Assembly: GCA_942159475.1 (NCBI GenBank)
Contig: OW804098.1
Location: 116,161,225 to 116,225,224, forward strand
Source: Sthenelais limicola
Taxonomy: Eukaryota; Annelida; Polychaeta; Phyllodocida; Sigalionidae
DNA length: 64,000 nucleotides
Reading direction: 5' to 3'
Below are positions 56,801 through 64,000 of the stretch, in pieces; position 1 is the stretch's first letter; each line of letters starts with the position of its first letter. The translations under genes were made by a program, and so were the position numbers. A model generated the notes under the pieces. It ran no database searches, was not told the DNA's origin, and worked only from the letters and a program-made list of their open reading frames with translations.

Positions 56801-59758
56801 AGTCTGGTGTACCACTTTAAGTCTACCCTACTGCTGGCAATTGTCCTTCTCATTACCATGGTAACAAACATCACACCTATCAATTTATCTTGACAATGAT
56901 TCAATTTATCTTGAATAATATAACAATAAAATTGGCTCTGAACCTATCAGTGATGTGTTTCAGGAAAATGAGTCATAAATCGCAAAATTGATATTTTACA
57001 AAGTGTTTTTTTCACAAGATCACATTATTGGAATGTTCTAATTTTTTTAGGGTTGATCACTCATAGCCCTATCAATCGATGTATCAAATCTCAGGACAAT
57101 CAATTAATATATCCTTTCGTTTTAAGGGTCCTCATATGGACTACATTTAGTTACTTTACTGTTTATTGGCCCCCAGAAATATTGGAAACTTTTTTTTTCA
57201 AAAACGAAAATATCAAACTTAAAATGTAGAAATACACTCTAAGAAAAAAGGGTTCTTTTGGGTTCTTGATAGAACCCCATGGTTCTACCAAGAACCCTAG
57301 GGTTCTTCGGCACCTAAAAGGGTTCTTCGGGACCACCGGAGGTTCCATGTAGAACCATAGGGGTTCTTCAGCGATTTAAGGGTTCTTTGTGCACTTGAAG
57401 GGTTTTTTAACTCAAAGCAGTTCTACAAAGAACCCCTTTTTCTCCTTAGGGGTTCCGTCAAGAACCATTTCAGCTGCATACATTGGTGCATCATAAAAGC
57501 ATGTACAAAAAAATTGTACAAAAAACAGACAAATGTTTTTTTTTGTTTTTTTTTTACAAAACCGTTAATAATTGTTTTTGTTATTTTATAAAAAAAAATC
57601 AAGGTGAACCGTTCCGGTGGTGATGATGCCACTTCCAAACCTGTCCTTCTGCAAGATCGATTGCTTCAGCCTGATGGTGTTCTAGTGTGTGTTCTAATGT
57701 ATGTGCGAACGCCGACGGACGGATTTTAGGAATTGTTCTTGTTTGCATTTAAAGTCAATGCTGATTTTTGAAGAGAGAAAATGTCTTGTGACCATCATGA
57801 AGTGCAAGACACTGTAGCTGGATCAAGATATCAGCACAAATTAGTGATTATTGACTCTGGTTGTCCCGAATTATAGTCACAGGACCCTTTATACATATAG
57901 CATATAATTACAAGATTAATCTGATATCTACCTATACAAATCTAAACATTGCTGTTTATTGCGGTTTAATTAGATTCTGACGACCTGAGTGCTTTAAAAC
58001 TAGGTGGTGCATTCACACATCATTCATATATAGGCTATATGCAGCCTCTACCAGTCGCGCAGGTAGGCCTACTATGAGTGACATTAGGTGGTACTTTGAC
58101 TGAGACTAGAGAGTGGTATTTGACCGTGAATAACTCGACCATGCCTCTATTATTGGATGGAAATTATTATATTAAATTGAAGTTTGAGTAGGATGATGTA
58201 ATAAAATAGGCGGAGCTTTGGGAGTCACTTTTACACTCTTTTACCGTACCAACAAGTTTCAGCGGTTGAAATAACGTCACCAAGGGTGCAAGCAGGCCCG
58301 TGTTAACCCCACCTTGACCTACATACTGGGCTCATGAGCCAGGTAAGGCCAGTCACGCCTGGGTGGGCACTGACCCTAGGCTAGCAAGCCTATAGGGTTT
58401 GTGTCTTGCTTCACTTACAATCTAACGGCCAGAAGAGAAGCACACTCAAGCACACTTTAAATTGACTCACTTGTATGGGAGTCAAGGTAAGTTTATATAT
58501 TACTAATATGTTTTTTCTCACATCAGCTCTATAGACTAATTTACTTTCATATTCCTAAGTAGTAAAAATTAACTTTTGTATTAATGCATTATGTTTCATA
58601 TATTCCCAGGATACATGCAAGACTCAGAGAGATGGATAGTAAGGATTGAGAATGGACATGTGGATTGAAACCAGTTGTTTCTCTTCCTCTATTCGGACAT
58701 GGTAAACCATCAAGTCATGAGGGGGGAAGGAGAATAGGACTGCCAAAGTAGGACAACCACAATTATGGCTATAGACTATTGATTACGATTTAAAGATGTG
58801 ACCTAGAGACCACCAAAGGGATTTTATTTTTATTTACAGGATCTACATTACATCAATGCAGAAGGAAGGAAGGATGTATTGACTGGAATACCCACTGATG
58901 AATAAGGGAACATACTATCCACGCCATGAAATGGAATATGTTGAATAATTTGATGAAAAGTGATGTTACTTCAGCAATAAAAACAATAATAAATTCAACT
59001 AGGTTTTGAAGAACCATCTTCAAATCAGGGGTTCTATGTAGAACCCTACCTATTTTGGCCAGAGGGTTCTTCAAAGGGTTCTTCAAATCCAGGGTTCTAT
59101 GTAGAACCCTGCCTATTCCCGAAACGGGGGTTCTACTTAGAACCCTCAAAAAAGGGTTCTAACAAGAACCATTAGGGGTTCTGCCATGTCGACAAGCCGA
59201 AGAACCCTTAAGGGTTCTTGTTAGAACCCTTTCTTCTTAGAGTGTACTTATAAGATTATTAGACTGTTTACTATCATTAGAATCAGCTTGATCTCATCTT
59301 TTCAAATATAATGGTATCTCAAAATCTATTTTTTGCGACTTATGACTCATTTTCCTGAAACACATCACTATCTGACTAACATGAATCAAACATTAGGCTA
59401 TGTGGAGTATTTAGACTGTAACTCCAAAAAACACAAAATGAAGCTAAATGAGTATTCTTCTTTCTCTTTAAGGAATCAAATTAATGACTATTTAATAACC
59501 GGAAGTCAATGTTAGTTTCCATCAAATCAGTTAATTATGTTTCAGATGATAGGAGTATTTTATGTCATAAAACTCTCCAAGTTAATTGTGGGACAATTGG
59601 AATTAGGTCTTGGTTTTGAATCACGGTCTTGGCTGATATTTGGGTCAATGGTGATTCTCCAGACTTGTTTCATTGCTTGTAACTCCCATGCATGCCAGCT
59701 TCTCAACATTGTGGAAACAAGAATGAAATCTACATTAATAGCTATGATATACAAAAAG
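47884..59758 (+). CDS. ABCC4/MRP4-like ABC transporter, 5' part (exons 1-4)
   Basis: Four exons join in phase: 47884-48044 (ends TTCAT|GTAAGT), 56420-56530 (after TTGCAG; GC donor AG|GCAAGA), 56746-56860 (after TTCAG, ends ATG|GTAACA) and 59546-59758 (after TTTCAG, ends AAG|GTCAGT). The peptide follows the ABCC4 N-terminus: KSPYQDANILQKISF, WIYKLMRTAFQRPLVDTD, ESFER then YWQNVGEEQKKK, SLAWSLVYHFKSTLLLAI (TM helix), and TRMKSTLIAMIYKK at the end of the first TM block. ABCC proteins export organic anions and conjugates across the plasma membrane. About 200 of about 1,300 residues are in the window; no nucleotide-binding domain is reached, and the gene runs off the right edge. Intron 1 carries a 4.6 kb rearrangement. 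The subfamily call rests on exon-level resemblance. Confidence 0.75.
48430..48620 (-). other. Diverged copy of a segment also in the direct repeats
   Basis: About 110 bp (aaatatcactcccaatagct onward) is nearly shared with 48884-48990 and 53486-53592. In this copy the minus strand has a 66-codon open frame with DDLQELTNRLF and a strong GAG|GTAAGT donor at 48414, but the frame stops just before the donor. It may be an old exon or a repeat; I cannot assign it. Confidence 0.4.
48665..49468 (+). repeat. 804 bp direct repeat, copy 1
   Basis: It matches 53267-54070 at a constant offset of 4602, with no indels and no mismatch in the stretches I compared. It lies in intron 1 of the ABCC4-like gene, upstream of the inserted block. 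Confidence 0.9.
49475..49754 (+). other. 280 bp antisense copy of the neighbouring LINE RT
   Basis: Reverse complement of 43536-43815 with constant coordinate sum 93290. The translated stretch of about 90 residues (KSHILSLAEYGIIMYN and on) is identical. It has no poly(A) tail and no LINE ends, so it is not a retrotransposition product. It is joined to the inverted arm with no filler. Confidence 0.9.
50655..50880. repeat. gaaccc/gggttc array (left arm)
   Basis: About a dozen copies of agaaccct or agggttct alternate in orientation over 225 bp, ending at ttcttagagtgta. Copies also lie at 57235-57460 (mirror) and 58999-59246 (independent sequence, same design and end). Confidence 0.8.
51255..51369 (-). 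pseudogene. Inverted copy of ABCC4-like exon 3
   Basis: Mirror of exon 3 (56746-56860), antisense to the host gene, with splice sites kept. No exon 1 or 4 lies in this orientation, so it should not make protein. Confidence 0.85.
51585..51695 (-). pseudogene. Inverted copy of ABCC4-like exon 2
   Basis: Mirror of exon 2 (56420-56530), antisense to the host gene, including its TTGCAG acceptor and GC donor. It lies within intron 1. Confidence 0.85.
51726..52194. mobile_element. 469 bp MITE with 25 bp perfect ends (left arm)
   Basis: Ends start atagggtctatccactgctg and close with its exact reverse complement, probably with TA target duplication. The interior is rich in gagtatgg/ccatactc palindromes. 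The mirror copy is at 55921-56389. Confidence 0.85.
53267..54070 (+). repeat. 804 bp direct repeat, copy 2
   Basis: Second copy of 48665-49468. It begins 11 nt after the left arm ends and runs straight into the 789 bp that precede the right arm, so this is probably the original location. Confidence 0.9.
54120..54300 (+). repeat. Diverged tandem duplicate of part of the 804 bp repeat
   Basis: Resembles 53785-53950 (and so 49183-49348): catgggttctgaaatcgcca, cttcgctatcgggctaaaac and a tttatttatttctt run recur with many substitutions, about 340 bp apart. It is an older duplication than the 804 bp pair. Confidence 0.75.
54666..54789. repeat. 124 bp near-palindrome between the inverted arms
   Basis: Arms of about 58 bp: gtgattaattctctcgattt...tgcttgaaaataaacccc pairs with ggggtttattttcaagca...gagaaattaatcac around a GC-rich centre. 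The inner 20 bp are perfect. Confidence 0.8.
55921..56389. mobile_element. 469 bp MITE (right arm)
   Basis: Mirror of 51726-52194. Its right end lies 30 bp before the acceptor of ABCC4-like exon 2, so it sits in or next to the branch-point region. Confidence 0.85.
57235..57460. repeat. gaaccc/gggttc array (right arm)
   Basis: Mirror image of 50655-50880, starting tacactctaagaaaaaaggg. Confidence 0.8.
58999..59246. repeat. gaaccc/gggttc array, independent copy
   Basis: Same alternating gaaccct/agggttc design and the same terminus (ttcttagagtgta), but different spacer sequence from the arm copies. It lies in intron 3 of the ABCC4-like gene. Confidence 0.8.
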
Positions 59759-60039
59759 GTCAGTGCAAGTTTACCATTTTACATTCTGCTGGAAGTATGA
59801 AAAAATTAACTATTTCAAAAAACAGTTTTTAGAAAATTCCCTTCAGTTGTCATGGAAGCCAGAGATGGAAGAATATATTAATAACCTTTAGAGTCAATAT
59901 AACAGATTAGTACCCAGGTAACAAATTCACATTAATACCACGTTGAAATGACCTCCTGCATCGATCTGAATGACGTTAATTATTTACGTTGATTCGACGT
60001 TGATCCTTCTGGACTCAAACCAACGTCAAACCAACCTTC

Positions 60040-60120
60040 AGAACTAACGTTGGTTTGCGTTGGTTTGCGTTGGTTTGCGTTGGTTTGCGTTGGTTTGCGT
60101 TGGTTTGCGTTGGTTTGTAG
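60040..60120. repeat. 10 bp minisatellite gttggtttgc, about 7 copies
   Basis: Near-perfect head-to-tail units of gttggtttgc, set in a wider 59930-60400 region rich in acgtt/aacgt words. The region looks like a repeat element with internal expansion. Confidence 0.85.
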
Positions 60121-61156
60121 AACGTTGAAACAACGTTAGTATCGGTATTTATTACCAAGTGGAATAAACGGGAAAACCACGGTAAGCGTTATTTCATTGT
60201 CATTAATACAAAGTCAATTTGACGTCCATGTTATAAAAGCTGTGCAGAGGGTTACTTTTAAGGTAAACGTTTTATCAACCTCAAATCGATCTTAAAGTAT
60301 ATTTATATCAACGTAGATTTGACGTTTGGACTATTGTCAAAATTAGGAGTAGATTTTTACGTCGAATAAACGTTTCATCAACTCCTAAACAGCAGATTTG
60401 TGCTCAATGTTAGGGTAGAAAGTTTCTCCACGGAAGCATTTTGCCCAAGCGCATTCAAGGAGAGACTGCACAGTCCCTTTGCTTGACTCTTTCAGAGTTC
60501 CTCATCCCTTTCCATCACTATAACTTAATTACCCTTTACACAGTCCACTCTAGTAGCTGACATGCACAGGTGTCCTTTTTTGGACCTGATATACATGTAT
60601 CTATAAAATATATGGCCAGGGCCAGCGAACGGACTACATTTTATGCTGTCAGAGCCGTCCGACCAAAGTTGTCAGAATCAATCCTCCTTTTACAGGCCTT
60701 AAGTAGATAGATTGGGCCTATTGATTCTCAATTTTGCAAGACTTTGGATGAAAAACGACTGAGTTATGGCCATCCAAACTTACTTATCAAAATCAATGTC
60801 TCTACGACGCCCACCCTACCTTGGACTTTAATTACCCCTAATTACCCCAGATAACTTCAATAGACCAAAGATTGTTATATGTTTTCGAAAGGTTGACACT
60901 TATACCTGCATGATCCTCAAGTATAAAGAATGTAGACACTTTTTGGAAAATACTAGAAGCATTTGAACTTTGCACATCATTTTCATTTTTCACTGATCCA
61001 AATTAGACCTTGATTTGTTTTTAATAACAAGATCCGAATATTGCTGATGATCAAGTTTCTGCATCTAAACTGTAGGTATGGCCTTGGTCTATAAATCCCC
61101 CAAAAATTGAGCTGATAGGATAATTGCCACAGGAATTATCAACGAAATAAAAATGT

Positions 61157-64000
61157 TGCGTTGTAGAGACACAGCATGCGTTGTAGAGACATTGTGCGTT
61201 GTAGAGACACTGCGTTGTAGAGACATTTTCAAGGAAAGATGTAAAGCATAGGAAAACGTCTTTGTAATGGTTGAAAATAATTGGAAATGGTCAGAAATCG
61301 TTGTGTTCACTCTCAAACATGTAAAAAGCGATTCAATAACAAAAAGAATCAGAAAGGATATGTATGTGTTATGACAGGGTCAGTTATAATGGGTCAATTG
61401 ATATTTCAATATTCATATTTCCTTTTTGAGAGACAAATTACCATTAAAATGAACTAATTCCTGATTTGCACACTACCCAATATGCAATAAACCATTTCAC
61501 AACATTTTGGAAATTAAAATCAATTTTAACTCTTGGAATTAATCAATAATTCAAAATGCGTTGTAGAGACACATGCCATCGTAGAGACATTGCCTGGGAA
61601 TGAGTTATTGACATGTCTCTGAAATGATTGAAAATGATTGGAAATGGTCAGAAATGATTGTGCTCACTCTCAGACATGTATGAAGTGTTACTATGACAAA
61701 AAATGTCATGAACCATGTTTATTCATTGTGTCAGGGTCAGCAATAATAGGTCAATTGATATTTTGATATGCAAATTTCTTTATTGGGAGACAAATAAGCA
61801 TTGAAATGAGCTAATTCCTGACGTGCACACTACCCCACATGCAATAAACTATTTCTTGAAATTTTGGGAAAGAAAATCAATTTTAACTCTATGAATTAAT
61901 CAATAACCAAAAATGCGTTGTAGAGACACTTGCCATCGTAGAGACATTGCCTGGGAATCAGATTTGGAAATGTCTCTGAAATGGTTGAAAATGATTGGAA
62001 TCAGTCAGAAATGATTGTGCTCACTCTCAGACATGTACAAAGTGTTACTATGACAAAAAATATCATGAACCATGTTTATTCATTGTGACAGGGTCAGCAA
62101 TAATAGGTCAATTGATATTTTGATATGCAAATTTCCTTATTGGGAGACAAATAAGCATTGAAATGAGCTAATTCCTGATCTGCACATTACCCCACATGCA
62201 ATAAACCATTTCATGAAATTTTGGGATTGAAAATCAATTATAACTCTATGAATTAATCAATAACCAAAAATGCGTTGTAGAGACACTTCCCATCGTAGAG
62301 ACATTGTCTGGGAATGGGTTTTTGACATGTCTATGAAATGGTTGAGAATGATTGGAAATGGATAGAAATGGTTGTGCTCACTCTCAGACATGTCAGGATG
62401 GATTCCATGCGAAAATAAACCATAAACCATATTTATTTGTTATGACAGGGTCAGCCATAAAAGGTCAATTAAAATATCAATATGAGAATTTCATTATTTG
62501 GAGATGAATTAGCATTGAAATGAGCTAATTCCAAACATGCACACTACCCCACATGCAGTCAACCATTTCACAAACTTTTGTGAGTGAAAGTCAATTTTAA
62601 GTCTTGTATTCAATCAATATCCCAAAATGCGTTGTAGAGACACATGCCATCGTAGAGACATTGCCTGGGAATGAGTTATTGACATGTCTATGAAATGGTT
62701 GAAAATGATTAGAAATGGTTAGAATTGGTTGTGCTCACTCTCAGACATGTAAACAGTGATTCCATGACTAAAAGAGTCATGAAGCATATTTAGTTGTTAT
62801 GAGAGAGTCAGCTTTAAAAGGTCAATTAATATTTCAATATTTAGATTTCATTTTTGAGAGACAAATTAGCATTGAAATGAGCTAATTCCGGATCTGCACA
62901 CTACCCCACATGCAGTCAACCATTTTATAAAATATTGGGAGTGAAAATCAATTTGAACTCTAGGAATCAATCAATTACTCAAAATGCGTTGTAGAGACAC
63001 TTGCCATCGTAGAGACATTGCCTGGGAATGAGTTATTGACATGTCTATGAAATGGTTGAAAATGATTAGAAATGGTCAGAATTGGTTATGCTCACTCTCA
63101 GACATGTAAACAGTGATTCCATGACTAAAAGAGTCATAAAGCATATTTAGTTTTCATGAGAGGGTCAGCTTTAATAGGTCAATTAATATTTCAATATTTA
63201 GATTTCATTTTTGAGAGACAAATTAGCATTGAAATGAGCTAATTCCTGATTTGCACACTACCCCACATGCAGTCAACCATTTTACAAAATATTGGGAGTG
63301 AAAATCAATTTGAACTCTAGGAATCAATCAATTACTCAAAATGCGTTGTAGAGACACTTGCCATCGTAGAGACATTGCCTGGGAATGAGCTATTGACATG
63401 TCTCTGAAATGGTTGAAAATGATTGGAAATGGTCAGAATTGGTTGTGCTCACTCTCAGACATGTAAACAATGATTCCATGACTAAAAGAGTCATAAAGCA
63501 TATTTAGTTTTCATGAGAGGGTCAGCTTTAATAGGTCAATTAATATTTCAATATTTAGATTTCATTTTTGAGAGACAAATTAGCATTGAAATGAGCTAAT
63601 TCCTGATTTGCACACTACCCCACATGCAGTCAACCATTTTACAAAATATTGGGAGTGAAAATCAATTTGAACTCTAGGAATCAATCAATTACTCAAAATG
63701 CGTTGTAGAGACACTTGCCATCGTAGAGACATTGTCTGGAAATGAGTTATTAACATATCTCTGAAATGGTTGAAAATGATTGGAAATGGTCAGAAATGAT
63801 TGTGCTCACTCTCAGACATGTAAACAGTGATTCCATGACTAAAAGAGTCATAAAGCATATTTATTTGTTATGACAGGGTCAGCAAGAAAAGGTCAATTAA
63901 TATGTCAATATGCAAATTGTATAATTGAGAGACAAATTAGCTTTGAAATGAGCTAATTCTCGACCTGCACATTGCCCCACATACAGTCAACCATTTCAAC
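61157..64000 (+). repeat. 357 bp satellite, about 8 units, runs off the window
   Basis: The phrase tgcgttgtagagacac recurs at 61557, 61914, 62271, 62628, 62985, 63342 and 63699, always 357 bp apart. Each unit also has catcgtagagacatt about 20 bp later and ctcactctcagacatgta about 120 bp later. The first unit (61157) is longer and carries four clustered tgcgttgtagagaca copies. The constant spacing with no net indels, alongside many substitutions, is notable. Confidence 0.95.

Larger units (their letters stand above)
54860..58360 (+). repeat. 3501 bp inverted repeat, right arm (likely the source)
   Basis: It is contiguous with exon 4 and in the sense orientation of the ABCC4-like gene, so it is probably the original segment. 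It contains exons 2 and 3. Confidence 0.92.

Overview
This 64 kb window is from an animal genome, most likely a marine invertebrate; I cannot fix the phylum from sequence alone. It is AT-rich, has GT-AG introns and AATAAA signals, and is crowded with LINE, Ty3/gypsy and DIRS-like retroelements, TIR/foldback DNA elements and satellites. I see nothing bacterial and no convincing tRNA, rRNA or CRISPR.

1-36 kb is a minus-strand tandem cluster of four paralogous genes (A 5941-7928, B 8782-10388, C 13385-30765, D 33204-36051). Each codes for a secreted protein of about 226-231 residues from three exons. Exon 1 is only 11 coding nt (MKMR minus its last base), exon 2 holds the rest of the signal peptide and most of the protein, and exon 3 is the conserved C-terminus. 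All four assemble in frame with good splice sites. I do not recognise the family. C has been stretched to about 17 kb: a TIR element lies in its 3' UTR, and intron 2 holds a hAT-like element and a palindromic Ty3/gypsy element (16010-26058). Intron 1 holds a MITE and a LINE ORF1 with an SGNH domain. At the left edge, a 5.0 kb L1/Tx1-like LINE with a 17 bp target-site duplication carries an unusual NADAR (YbiA/DUF1768) domain in ORF1.

36-47 kb has no gene I can support. It holds foldback elements, a small MITE family, several perfect or near-perfect hairpins and a degraded EN-RT LINE (42921-46075, minus), followed by two possible minus-strand exons.

47.9-59.8 kb holds the 5' part of an ABCC4/MRP4-like ABC transporter on the plus strand (four phase-compatible exons; the gene runs off the window). 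Its 8.4 kb intron 1 has a striking rearrangement: an 804 bp direct repeat, a 280 bp antisense copy of the neighbouring LINE, a 3501 bp inverted copy of the segment carrying exons 2-3, and then the 804 bp repeat again. Junctions have 0, 6 and 11 nt of filler. The order reads like a single replication template-switching event, or an assembly artefact that mimics one.

60-64 kb holds a 10 bp minisatellite and a 357 bp satellite that runs to the window edge.
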